DNA of 42,726 nucleotides, taken from positions 1 to 42,726 of the IMG/VR virus record IMGVR_UViG_3300022723_000049; one strand, 5' to 3'. Of the stretch, positions 24,536 to 30,529 are shown one piece after another. The notes beneath the pieces were generated by a model. That model worked only from the letters and a program-made list of their open reading frames with translations, was not told the origin of the DNA and did not search any database. Numbering within the stretch: position 1 is the stretch's first letter; every line of letters begins with the position of its first letter. Made by a program: the position numbers and the translations under genes. Source of the DNA: a virus.

Positions 24536-26170
24536 CTATTCGATGATCGTGGGACCGAAGATCTTGCCGGTATTGCCCTTCTTCAAGAGATTGGCGTACG
24601 CTCGGCTTGTGGCGTCTGTCTGGTCCTTGAACTGGCCATTGGGGAACACGCACAGCTCGGTGATGAAGGCATCATTCCACGGAGCGCGCACCAAGTACAT
24701 ATTGCCTGCCTCGGCCTGAGCGGAGACCGGGGTGGCCCTTGTGACCTTGTCCCCTGACTCTGGGCTGAACCTGACTGTCCAGCCGTGCAGCCAAGCAGCA
24801 AGGTCTGCCTTCTGCGCCTTGCCTGCCTGGCCTGGGTCTTGTGGAATATCAACCTCAACCGGCTTGCCATCCGCCTCGGCACAGGTCTTGATGAGCTGCT
24901 TCACGCCATGGGCAAGCTTGCGCTCACGCACCGCATCCAAGATGATGAACCGACCGTGCTGGTCGATGATAGCCTTGACGCCGGCGGTATAGGCGGCGGT
25001 CTGACCATCTGAAGCAGCGAGGTCCCAGCCGCGGCACACCTTGCCACGCAGGTCCTTGACCTCCGACGCGTCGATGAACTTGAAGTCGTCGCGGTTGAAC
25101 ATACCACCACCGCGCGGGATAGGCGACTGCTGGAGCTGACCCGCCTCGGCGTAGCCACCGCCCCACGCACGCAGGGAGGGCTTCAGGTCCTTTTCGAGGT
25201 AGCGCTCGCTGAAGCGCTCCGGCCAGAGGAGCTGCCCTTCCTCCTCCCGCCAGTCGCCGGGGTACATGGCGTCGTGCTTGAGCTCCTGCACGTCGAACAT
25301 CGGGTCCCCGTCCGGGGTGCGGGGCAGGTGCTCTTCCTTCTGCCAGAGCCGCTCCCTTGGGTTGAACACAACCTCCACTTTCTTCTGCTCCTCAGGTGGA
25401 CCCATGTACTGGAGTGGCACGCGGATATAGCACTTGCGCCGCGCCTCGTACTCCATGGGCAGCATGAGATGCTCGTAGCCGAGCTCGTTAGCGAGGATCA
25501 GGCCGGAGACGTCCCGCTCGTGCACCCGCTGCATGATTACCACAAAAGCGGCGGTCTCAGCGTCGTTGACTCGGGTGGGCATCGTCTCTGTGAACCAGGC
25601 GAGCGACTCCTCCCGCTTGGCCTCCGACTCGCCGTCCTTTACGTTGTGCGGGTCGTCCACAATGACCCGGTCCCCTCGCTCACCGGTGCCGAGGCCGCGC
25701 ACCGAGGTGGCGATCTTGAAGCCACGCTTGTCGGTCTCGAACTTGGTCTTGGCGTTCTGGTCGCCGACGAGGTTGAAACGCTGCCCCCACCTGGACTGGT
25801 ACTCCTCGGAGTTGATGACGAGGCGGGTGCGGCGGTTGTCCCTCACCGTCAGGGCGTCGGAGTAGGAGGCGCAGACGTATCGGTAGTCGGGGCGGTTGTA
25901 CGGGCCCCACTCCCACGCCGGCCAGAGCACACAGGTGGTCAGCGACTTCATGCAGCCAGGCGGCACGTTGATCAGCAGCTTTCGCAGGTGCCCTTCGGTC
26001 ACGGCCTGGAGGTGGTCACAGATAGCGTCGACGGCGTAGCCAGACACGAACTTGCGGCCTGGCTCGAGCACGGGCCAGACTACTGGGATGAAGGCACGCA
26101 GGCTGTTTTCCGCCTCGAGGGTGTCCTCGTTGAGCTTGGCCCACTGGATTGCTTCGGCGAGCGCGTTCAC
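24536..26170 (-). CDS. terL: Terminase large subunit
   Basis: A 544-residue ATPase-nuclease that packages phage DNA. The ATPase part has a Walker A variant PPGCMKS (residues 70-76), the Walker B strand VIVDDPH (169-175) and a coupling motif near VIMQRVHERDVSG. The RNase H-like nuclease begins with RGWDLAASDG (aspartate about 383), continues with FIILDAVRERKL, and has the DPGQAGKAQ loop (about 445-453) of gene-transfer-agent type terminases. It starts at GTG with no clear ribosome site and is the first gene behind the late promoter at 26209-26239. The small subunit candidate lies about 8 kb away. Confidence 0.95.
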   Translation of the reverse strand: MNALAEAIQWAKLNEDTLEAENSLRAFIPVVWPVLEPGRKFVSGYAVDAICDHLQAVTEGHLRKLLINVPPGCMKSLTTCVLWPAWEWGPYNRPDYRYVCASYSDALTVRDNRRTRLVINSEEYQSRWGQRFNLVGDQNAKTKFETDKRGFKIATSVRGLGTGERGDRVIVDDPHNVKDGESEAKREESLAWFTETMPTRVNDAETAAFVVIMQRVHERDVSGLILANELGYEHLMLPMEYEARRKCYIRVPLQYMGPPEEQKKVEVVFNPRERLWQKEEHLPRTPDGDPMFDVQELKHDAMYPGDWREEEGQLLWPERFSERYLEKDLKPSLRAWGGGYAEAGQLQQSPIPRGGGMFNRDDFKFIDASEVKDLRGKVCRGWDLAASDGQTAAYTAGVKAIIDQHGRFIILDAVRERKLAHGVKQLIKTCAEADGKPVEVDIPQDPGQAGKAQKADLAAWLHGWTVRFSPESGDKVTRATPVSAQAEAGNMYLVRAPWNDAFITELCVFPNGQFKDQTDATSRAYANLLKKGNTGKIFGPTIIE

Positions 26171-26191
26171 TGTGCTTAGTCACTGAGTCGC

Positions 26192-26215
26192 TAGGATCGT
26201 GGACTCACGATCCTA
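26192..26215. promoter_or_regulatory. Perfect 10-bp dyad over the late promoter -10 (operator candidate)
   Basis: TAGGATCGTG and CACGATCCTA are perfect inverted copies separated by four bases. One arm contains the TAGGAT of the late promoter and the other covers the first transcribed bases. It could be a regulator binding site or an RNA hairpin at the 5' end of the terminase message. The second late element has only one half-site. Confidence 0.6.
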
Positions 26216-26239
26216 CTTCAAAGGCGTGGTCAGTGAAAC
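26209..26239 (-). promoter_or_regulatory. Late promoter-like element, copy 1 (before terminase)
   Basis: Minus strand GTTTCACT, 15 bases, GTAGGATC. As a promoter it is TTTCAC, 17 bases, TAGGAT, with the start near 26203, about 33 bases before the terminase GTG. It matches the element at 17010-17040 in both octamers and in spacing, while the spacer itself differs. This argues for a shared, specific regulator or polymerase contact. Confidence 0.7.
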
Positions 26240-26296
26240 AGTTAAATTTTTGTGAATATAACTATCATCAGTTTAATAAAACGGCACAATTTTAAG

Positions 26297-26325
26297 TGTA
26301 CTGAGTCAGCGAACTGAGATACGAT
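26297..26325 (+). promoter_or_regulatory. Early promoter P0
   Basis: TGTACT (26297-26302), a 17-base spacer and TACGAT (26320-26325). The upstream CAATTTTAAGTGTACT matches the CAATTTTAAGGTGTACA of the cassette promoters further right. It should drive the gene at 26358. Confidence 0.6.
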
Positions 26326-26357
26326 GCGAACCATCATCTACACATGAGAGGAACGAG

Positions 26358-26546
26358 ATGATCCTGTTCGAAAAAACCACAGTCGAAGAGGCCGAGGACC
26401 TTGGCCTGCGCATCTACAACTTCACTGACGAGGGCCGTGGGTTCCAGGTCCGTGACGATGACGACAGCGTGCTTGGCGCCGGGCCGACCCGGTTCCTGGC
26501 GTGCCTGCAAGCCGTCGACCATCTGCGTCAGGAGGCAACACGATGA
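26358..26546 (+). CDS. Small early protein, unknown
   Basis: A 62-residue acidic protein, first gene of the rightward early block, with GAGAGGAACGAG directly before the ATG. It reads MILFEKTTVEEAEDLGLRIY and has a DDDD patch followed by a final helix (RFLACLQAVDHLRQEA). Such a short strand-rich plus C-terminal helix fold is common in phage early proteins. I recognise no family. It overlaps the DUF2786 gene by four bases. Confidence 0.65.
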   Translation: MILFEKTTVEEAEDLGLRIYNFTDEGRGFQVRDDDDSVLGAGPTRFLACLQAVDHLRQEATR

Positions 26547-27061
26547 ACGAAGCAACCCTGCGCCGGATGCGGAAGCTCTTGGCCCTCGCCCAGCGTGGCG
26601 TCGGTGGCGAGAAGGACACGGCCCAGCGCATGCTGGACAAGATGCTGAGCCGGCACAAGATGACGATCGACGACCTGAACGTCGACGCCAGGAAGGAGTA
26701 CCGGATCACGCTCACCAAGATGGAGCACCGGACGATCCTGTTCCAGGTGCTGTACAAGGTGCTCAATGTCGACTCGATTCAGTACAAGCATCGACCGAAG
26801 TACCGGGAGGTCTGTGTCGAGCTGACGCCCGCCGAGTACGTCGAGACAATGGAGATGTTCAAGCAGCTGACAAGGCAGTGGGACAAGGAGCAGGAGCGGC
26901 TCATGGTCGCTTTCGTCGGCAAACATGAGCTATACTCAGACCAGCCAGCCAAGGGCGAGCGCAAGTTCACCCAGGAGGAGCTGGAAGCAATTTACCGCAT
27001 GATGGCGGGGATGGACGACGTCGAGCTACGCAAGGGCAGACTCATCGACCACCACGTCTGA
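26543..27061 (+). CDS. DUF2786 domain protein
   Basis: The start is the ATG at 26543, behind CAGGAGG and overlapping the upstream stop (ATGA). The product has 172 residues. Residues 1-45 match the DUF2786 pattern: LRRMRKLLALAQRGVGGEKD, then AQRMLDKMLSRHKMTIDDL. This helical module is found in phages and bacteria and has no settled role. The rest has a strand-rich middle (RITLTKMEHRTILFQVLYKV) and a helical acidic end. An early regulatory or host-interaction role is possible. Confidence 0.75.
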   Translation: MNEATLRRMRKLLALAQRGVGGEKDTAQRMLDKMLSRHKMTIDDLNVDARKEYRITLTKMEHRTILFQVLYKVLNVDSIQYKHRPKYREVCVELTPAEYVETMEMFKQLTRQWDKEQERLMVAFVGKHELYSDQPAKGERKFTQEELEAIYRMMAGMDDVELRKGRLIDHHV

Positions 27062-27071
27062 GGAGACGACC

Positions 27072-27464
27072 ATGTCAAGTGATCATGAACGGTATGCCGA
27101 CCCGAACTACCGCTACAACACGTGGGCAGGCAATCCGAAGGGCAACGCCGCGCATCCTGACTACTGTCGGTGGGAGGTGTTTCAAAACCACCTCTTCCAC
27201 CAGTGCAGCCGCAAGGCCAAGATCGACGGACTCTGGTGCCGCTGGCACAGCCCGGAGTACATGGCCAAGCAGGAGGCGAAGCGCCAGGCACGTTGGGCTG
27301 AGGAGAGCCGCAAGTGGGAGCGGCGCCGGCGAACGAGCGAGCTTAACGAGAAAGCACTAGCCGCGCTAATCGAAATTGCCAAGGGCGAGATGAACGACCC
27401 GGCTGGCTACGCGGCCATGATCCTCGAAGAGTACGAGGACGTGCTAGAAGCCAAACTCAGTTAA
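27072..27464 (+). CDS. Small basic early protein with possible zinc site
   Basis: A 130-residue protein with GAGGAGACGACC ahead of the ATG. Residues 30-60 hold C-R-W, F-H-Q-C-S-R-K and W-C-R-W-H, that is, two cysteines and a C-x2-H pair fit for one metal. A long charged helix (EAKRQARWAEESRKWERRRR) and an acidic C-terminus follow. The histidine/cysteine layout is common in phage small proteins, but I cannot name the family. Confidence 0.65.
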   Translation: MSSDHERYADPNYRYNTWAGNPKGNAAHPDYCRWEVFQNHLFHQCSRKAKIDGLWCRWHSPEYMAKQEAKRQARWAEESRKWERRRRTSELNEKALAALIEIAKGEMNDPAGYAAMILEEYEDVLEAKLS

Positions 27465-27484
27465 CAAAACCGTACAATTATCTA

Positions 27485-27512
27485 TGTACATCGTCTGTGA
27501 TCGTGGTAGAAT
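27485..27512 (+). promoter_or_regulatory. Cassette promoter P1
   Basis: TGTACA, a 16-base spacer (TCGTCTGTGATCGTGG) and TAGAAT. The spacer shares CTGTGAT-Y-GTG with P2 and P3. The predicted start falls on or next to an ATG at 27519. Confidence 0.75.
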
Positions 27513-27539
27513 GTACCCATGACCAACGAGGAACGAACG

Positions 27540-27794
27540 ATGAGCAACTACCGCACCTACGAAGTCCTGGTTCTGGAAGACTACGAAGACGGCCTGCGCG
27601 TTGAGGTCGAGTTCGACATCGACCCGCCGGACTACGGCGTGGGCATCATGCACCCGGAATTCAGCCATCTGGACATCGTCGACTCGGAGCCGCGCAAGGC
27701 TGAGCTGCTCGAGCAGATGACTGACGTCGAGTGGGACCGCGCCGCCGGCCAGATCATGGAAAAGCTCGAGCGCGACTCTCAGCCAGAGTATTGA
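27540..27794 (+). CDS. Small acidic early protein, unknown (cassette 1)
   Basis: An 84-residue protein of the first promoter cassette. I chose the ATG at 27540 (MSNYRTYEVLVLEDYEDGLR), which has GAGGAACG ahead. An in-frame ATG at 27519 would add MTNEERT, but it sits at the predicted transcription start. The protein is very acidic, beta then helical (EFDIDPPDYGVGIMHPEF, DVEWDRAAGQIMEKL). Very acidic small early proteins can be DNA mimics or inhibitors, but nothing here proves it. Confidence 0.65.
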   Translation: MSNYRTYEVLVLEDYEDGLRVEVEFDIDPPDYGVGIMHPEFSHLDIVDSEPRKAELLEQMTDVEWDRAAGQIMEKLERDSQPEY

Positions 27795-27795
27795 G

Positions 27796-28008
27796 ATGCA
27801 CTTCACAGTAGAAGAGCGCAGCGGGGAGCACGTCGTGCTCCTCCACGCGGCGGGCGTCGACGGCGTGAACGCGACGTGGGCGTACGAGAACCGCTACACC
27901 AACCAGCTAGATGCCTACCGCATCAAGCGGACCCTCGAGGAGCTGGCAGATCAAGACCTGCCGATCAACCTCGACTCCTGGCATCTCGACGTGGAGCAAG
28001 CACGATGA
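27796..28008 (+). CDS. Small early protein, unknown
   Basis: A 70-residue protein starting one base after the upstream stop. It has a strand-rich N-terminal half (HFTVEERSGEHVVLLHAAG) and a helix near NQLDAYRIKRTLEELADQ. It is probably co-transcribed from P1 with its neighbours. No family is recognised. Confidence 0.6.
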   Translation: MHFTVEERSGEHVVLLHAAGVDGVNATWAYENRYTNQLDAYRIKRTLEELADQDLPINLDSWHLDVEQAR

Positions 28009-28268
28009 CTGAAGGACACACGACCCAAGAGTACGAGGCCTTCGCCGATCGGAACTTCGAGCGGTATAATCGATTCCACTGCGACGGCGACGACACCATC
28101 AACTACGAGCAGGACATCGTAGAAATTGACTGCCCAGACTTCGCAATCGTGCACCCGTTCCTGAGCGAGTGCGCGCGGTTCAAAGTCGACCCAGTCGAGC
28201 ACTACGGGCTGAAGGAGTACGCGGCTTGGATGGTCGCAGCCGATGCAGCCATGGCGCGGGGCCTCTGA
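28005..28268 (+). CDS. Small acidic early protein, unknown
   Basis: The start is the ATG at 28005, overlapping the previous stop by four bases; the longer frame upstream is a shadow. The 87-residue product reads MTEGHTTQEYEAFADRNFER and is rich in D, E and aromatic residues, with HCDGDDTINYEQDIVEIDCP in the middle and a final helix (AAWMVAADAAMARG). A hairpin overlaps its stop codon and closes the first cassette. Confidence 0.6.
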   Translation: MTEGHTTQEYEAFADRNFERYNRFHCDGDDTINYEQDIVEIDCPDFAIVHPFLSECARFKVDPVEHYGLKEYAAWMVAADAAMARGL

Positions 28269-28275
28269 GCCCCGC
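28256..28275 (+). terminator. Hairpin at the end of cassette 1
   Basis: GCGGGGC and GCCCCGC form a perfect 7-bp stem with a 6-base loop containing the TGA of the preceding gene. There is no good T-run after it, so it may act with Rho or only stabilise the message. It stands just before promoter P2. Confidence 0.65.
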
Positions 28276-28312
28276 AGGAGTCCCTTACTTACAAAATTCT
28301 GCAATTTTAAGG

Positions 28313-28340
28313 TGTACATCGTCTGTGATTGTGATATTAT
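28313..28340 (+). promoter_or_regulatory. Cassette promoter P2
   Basis: TGTACA, a 16-base spacer (TCGTCTGTGATTGTGA) and TATTAT. The upstream stretch AAAATTCTGCAATTTTAAGG is identical to that of P3 and looks like an AT-rich UP element. Confidence 0.78.
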
Positions 28341-28367
28341 AGACCCATGATCAACGAGGAAACCACT

Positions 28368-28550
28368 ATGTACACGCTCTGCTTCACCTACGTCATCAAC
28401 CCGCTACATAACACCCAGTACGCTTCCGCTGACCAAGCCATTGCCGAAGCCAAGCGCTGCGGTTTTGATGCCACGATCTTCTGCACCACGCCTGCTGGAA
28501 CTGCCGTCTATGCCACGTTCAGCAGCATCTCCGGCCTGCGCATCCGCTAA
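28368..28550 (+). CDS. Small early protein, unknown (cassette 2)
   Basis: A 60-residue protein with its own promoter. The ATG at 28368 (MYTLCFTYVINPLHNTQYAS) has GAGGAAA ahead; an in-frame ATG at 28347 lies almost at the predicted transcription start. The composition is strand-helix-strand with a central helix ADQAIAEAKRCGF and a C-terminal strand. No family is recognised. The single-gene cassette layout suggests an independently acquired early function. Confidence 0.6.
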   Translation: MYTLCFTYVINPLHNTQYASADQAIAEAKRCGFDATIFCTTPAGTAVYATFSSISGLRIR

Positions 28551-28562
28551 GCGCAGTGCCGG
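28531..28562 (+). terminator. Hairpin at the end of cassette 2
   Basis: CCGGC and GCGC on the left pair with GCGC and GCCGG on the right, around the gene's stop codon. A second cassette therefore also ends in a hairpin just before the next promoter. No T-run follows. Confidence 0.55.
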
Positions 28563-28599
28563 AATCAAACGCAGTTAACAAAATTCTGCAATTTTAAGG

Positions 28600-28627
28600 T
28601 GTACAAATTCTGTGATTGTGATAGAAT
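28600..28627 (+). promoter_or_regulatory. Cassette promoter P3
   Basis: TGTACA, a 16-base spacer (AATTCTGTGATTGTGA) and TAGAAT, with the same upstream AT-rich stretch as P2. It drives the gene at 28664. Confidence 0.78.
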
Positions 28628-28663
28628 ATACTCACAGTCGAGCAAAACACAGGAAACGCGAAA

Positions 28664-28894
28664 ATGAATGCACTCTTCAACGACACGACCGCCAAGACCT
28701 ACGCTACCCGCGAGAACGCAGTCAAGGCCATCACCAAGTTCATCGCCAAGTGCGAAGAAAACCGCGGTGAGATGATTCCGGGCCACTACGTAATCGCAGT
28801 CAACGAGACAGGTCGGTTCTTCGTGATCGTGCGGTCCCCTGACATGGACCTAGCGATCGCCCTCGTGCACAACGGCTTCTGCGCCATCAACTGA
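28664..28894 (+). CDS. Small early protein, unknown (cassette 3)
   Basis: A 76-residue protein with CAGGAAACGC before its ATG and its own promoter P3. It has an N-terminal helix (ATRENAVKAITKFIAKCEEN) and a strand-rich C-terminal half (YVIAVNETGRFFVIVRSPDM). The sequence is not family-diagnostic. A UUCG-capped hairpin follows fourteen bases after the stop. Confidence 0.65.
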   Translation: MNALFNDTTAKTYATRENAVKAITKFIAKCEENRGEMIPGHYVIAVNETGRFFVIVRSPDMDLAIALVHNGFCAIN

Positions 28895-28908
28895 GCAACC
28901 TTGAGCAG

Positions 28909-28924
28909 GGGCCTTCGGGCCCCT
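28909..28924 (+). terminator. UUCG-loop hairpin after cassette 3
   Basis: GGGGCC-TTCG-GGCCCC is a perfect, very stable tetraloop hairpin (extended by one A-T pair). The T-run is poor. It lies directly before the ribosome site of the next small gene and could terminate or damp read-through. Confidence 0.75.
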
Positions 28925-28938
28925 TGGAGGAACGAGGC

Positions 28939-29079
28939 ATGAACATCACTGAACGTCTTGAGAATGCCACCACCGCGCTGCTTGCTGAGCTGGTAGTGGT
29001 CGAGGAGATGCATCCTGGATTGACCGACGAACAGGTCAGGGAACTGCTCGAGTGGCGTCCGCAGAGCCACACGATTTAA
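28939..29079 (+). CDS. Small acidic helical protein, unknown
   Basis: A 46-residue protein with GGAGGAACGAGGC before the ATG. It reads MNITERLENATTALLAELVV, then MHPGLTDEQVRELLEWRP, and is wholly helical. The segment GLTDEQVRELL resembles a short helical hairpin. No family is recognised. Its stop lies ten bases before promoter P4. Confidence 0.55.
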   Translation: MNITERLENATTALLAELVVVEEMHPGLTDEQVRELLEWRPQSHTI

Positions 29080-29088
29080 AATTGTGTG

Positions 29089-29117
29089 TTTACAACCGCG
29101 CGTCACCATCATACAAT
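29089..29117 (+). promoter_or_regulatory. Promoter P4 (sigma70-like)
   Basis: TTTACA, a 17-base spacer and TACAAT, a good consensus-type promoter of a different sequence from P1-P3. It would drive the membrane peptide at 29151 and the DNA-binding genes behind it. Confidence 0.7.
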
Positions 29118-29150
29118 GCAATTGTGTTCACGGATAGTGGAGTGAGTAAG

Positions 29151-29231
29151 ATGATTGACGTAGCACGAATCACGAAGTTCAGCCTGCTGGGCTTCATGGT
29201 GGTCATGGCGATCGGTATCGCCCTGGCCTGA
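29151..29231 (+). CDS. 26-residue membrane peptide
   Basis: A short frame, MIDVARITKFSLLGFMVVMA and six more residues, with GTGGAG upstream and promoter P4. Residues 9-26 form one hydrophobic helix. Phages often carry such single-helix peptides, some of them toxic or regulatory for the membrane, but no role can be read here. Confidence 0.5.
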   Translation: MIDVARITKFSLLGFMVVMAIGIALA

Positions 29232-29259
29232 GCATCCAAAACGGAGAGGAACGAGAGCA

Positions 29260-29694
29260 ATGAGCACGATCAAAGAACTGCTGCAAGCGCTGAACAACGT
29301 ACGCGCACGCAAGGGTGAACAGCCGCTGAAAAGCTGGAAGCAGTCTGCTGCTAAGCTCGAAGAGCGGCTGCGCAAGGAGCGGCACGACATCGTGGCTGGG
29401 TCCGCCCAGACGGCGATCAACGAGGAGGCTGACACGCCTGTTGGTCAGGCCGCTGACGTCAAGTCGCTCGAGCAGACCCCTGAGCCCAAGGTGCGTAAGT
29501 CCAAGGACGGCGGACCGTCGATCGCGGAGGTGGTGCGCCCTTTGCTGCTGACCACGGAGATGACCAACCGGGAAATCTTCGACCACATCCAGGACAAGCA
29601 TCCTGGGCTGCTGGACGAGAAGCGCAAGTGGTACACCGCTTGGTACCGTGGCGACCTGCGTCGGAAGGGCAAGCTGCCGCCGAAGGACGCGTAA
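29260..29694 (+). CDS. Putative DNA-binding early protein with C-terminal winged-helix-like domain
   Basis: A 144-residue protein behind GAGAGGAACGAG. The N-terminal half is basic and helical (KELLQALNNVRARKGEQPLK, SWKQSAAKLEERLRKER), followed by a linker. The C-terminal 55 residues (PSIAEVVRPLLLTTEMTNRE, IFDHIQDKHPG, WYTAWYRGDLRRKGKLP) look like a small winged-helix module of the kind that begins 'R.LL.....T..EI...I' and ends in a basic wing. It sits directly upstream of the DnaA-like gene, suggesting a replication or regulatory role. Confidence 0.55.
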   Translation: MSTIKELLQALNNVRARKGEQPLKSWKQSAAKLEERLRKERHDIVAGSAQTAINEEADTPVGQAADVKSLEQTPEPKVRKSKDGGPSIAEVVRPLLLTTEMTNREIFDHIQDKHPGLLDEKRKWYTAWYRGDLRRKGKLPPKDA

Positions 29695-29696
29695 GG

Positions 29697-30014
29697 ATGT
29701 TTCGTCCCTGCGACCCTGGGCCGATCCTTGAGGCCTTGGCCGATGAACTCAACGTCTCGGTCGAGGAACTCAAGGGTCCGTCCAGGCAGCAGGCCATCTC
29801 AAACTCACGGGCCGTTGTCCACTGGACATTTCGCCAGCTCGGCTTCAGCCTCCATGAGATTGGCAACATGCTGCACAAGGAACACTCAAGCGTGGCACAT
29901 GCACTCAAGAAGGTGAACAGGCTGCGAGAAGAAAGCGCACTCTGGCACGGAAACAGCAGTGCTTGCCTAGCCATCGCGAAGAAGATCATCGAACAGGAGA
30001 ACAGCCATGACTGA
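29697..30014 (+). CDS. Stand-alone DnaA domain IV-like protein
   Basis: A 105-residue protein whose core matches the DNA-binding C-terminal domain of the initiator DnaA: ILEALADELNVSVEELKGPS, the R-A-V-V-H-W helix, LGFSLHEIGNMLHKEHSSVA and HALKKVNRL. The HSSVAHAL segment corresponds to the DHSTV.HA box that reads DnaA boxes. The AAA+ ATPase part is absent. It could recruit or compete with host DnaA, mark a phage origin, or act as a transcription factor. The start is the ATG at 29697. Confidence 0.8.
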   Translation: MFRPCDPGPILEALADELNVSVEELKGPSRQQAISNSRAVVHWTFRQLGFSLHEIGNMLHKEHSSVAHALKKVNRLREESALWHGNSSACLAIAKKIIEQENSHD

Positions 30015-30102
30015 ATTCGAGCTCGTTGCCGCCGTCATCACCGTTAGTCTCGTGGTGCTTGGCGCCATGATGTGGTTCGTCGAAGACGGGGGTGACTACT
30101 GA
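30007..30102 (+). CDS. 31-residue membrane peptide
   Basis: The frame overlaps the DnaA-like stop by eight bases and the next ATG by one base (TGATG), so it is locked into a translational chain. The sequence MTEFELVAAVITVSLVVLGA continues through MMWFVEDGGDY: one membrane helix with an acidic tail. No role is known. Confidence 0.55.
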   Translation: MTEFELVAAVITVSLVVLGAMMWFVEDGGDY

Positions 30103-30341
30103 TGAACACCCTCATCGCCGTCAGCGGCACCGCTGCCATCCTCTTGGCCTTCTCCATCCTGATCTACGAGGCTGAGGGCTCTGAACCACGTCAGTGCAAC
30201 AAGACCGTAGTCGAGATAGCACCAAGCAACCTGGTCAACGACTGCGAGTTCAGCAACTGCGAATTTATCCACATCGATGAGTACCGGCGACGCGTGAAGC
30301 GGCACCTGCTGGACCATCAATTCGAAGGAGTGAAGCCATGA
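30102..30341 (+). CDS. Small protein with N-terminal membrane helix
   Basis: A 79-residue protein. The N-terminal hydrophobic helix (LIAVSGTAAILLAFSILIYE) is followed by a soluble part containing three cysteines (RQCNKTVVEI, DCEFSNCEF) and a basic C-terminal segment. It could face the periplasm with disulfides. Stop and start overlap its neighbours. No family is recognised. Confidence 0.6.
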   Translation: MNTLIAVSGTAAILLAFSILIYEAEGSEPRQCNKTVVEIAPSNLVNDCEFSNCEFIHIDEYRRRVKRHLLDHQFEGVKP

Positions 30342-30529
30342 AGTGGAAAGTGACGTCAACCGGCCACACCCGCCGTCCTTGGGGCCTGGCTGCTTGGGGC
30401 CGAATCACCGCGACCACCTCGAGCCTGGAGGAGGCGCTGAGCATCGCTGAGCAACTCAACAGTGTACAGTCGCGTGGCAAAATTGTAGAGTTGAAGCCAC
30501 GTCAAACAGGAGCAGCGCAATGCGCATGA
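30338..30529 (+). CDS. Small basic early protein, unknown
   Basis: A 63-residue protein overlapping the previous stop (ATGA). It reads MKWKVTSTGHTRRPWGLAAW, with a strand then a helix (SSLEEALSIAEQLNSVQS) and a basic end. The pattern strand-x-helix suggests a small alpha/beta fold. No family is recognised. Confidence 0.6.
   Translation: MKWKVTSTGHTRRPWGLAAWGRITATTSSLEEALSIAEQLNSVQSRGKIVELKPRQTGAAQCA

Larger units (their letters stand above)
26171..26357. promoter_or_regulatory. Divergent control region between late and early genes
   Basis: This AT-rich 187-base gap separates leftward late genes from rightward early genes. It holds the late promoter element, a perfect dyad, an early promoter for the gene at 26358, and an 8-bp direct repeat ACTGAGTC (26182-26189 and 26300-26307). 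One copy lies in the terminase leader and one in the early promoter spacer. It is the obvious early/late switch point. Confidence 0.7.

Noticed and set aside
25274-26179. Plus-strand open frame of 301 codons opposite the large terminase
   Set aside because: The terminase has intact Walker and nuclease motifs on the other strand; this frame is its shadow.
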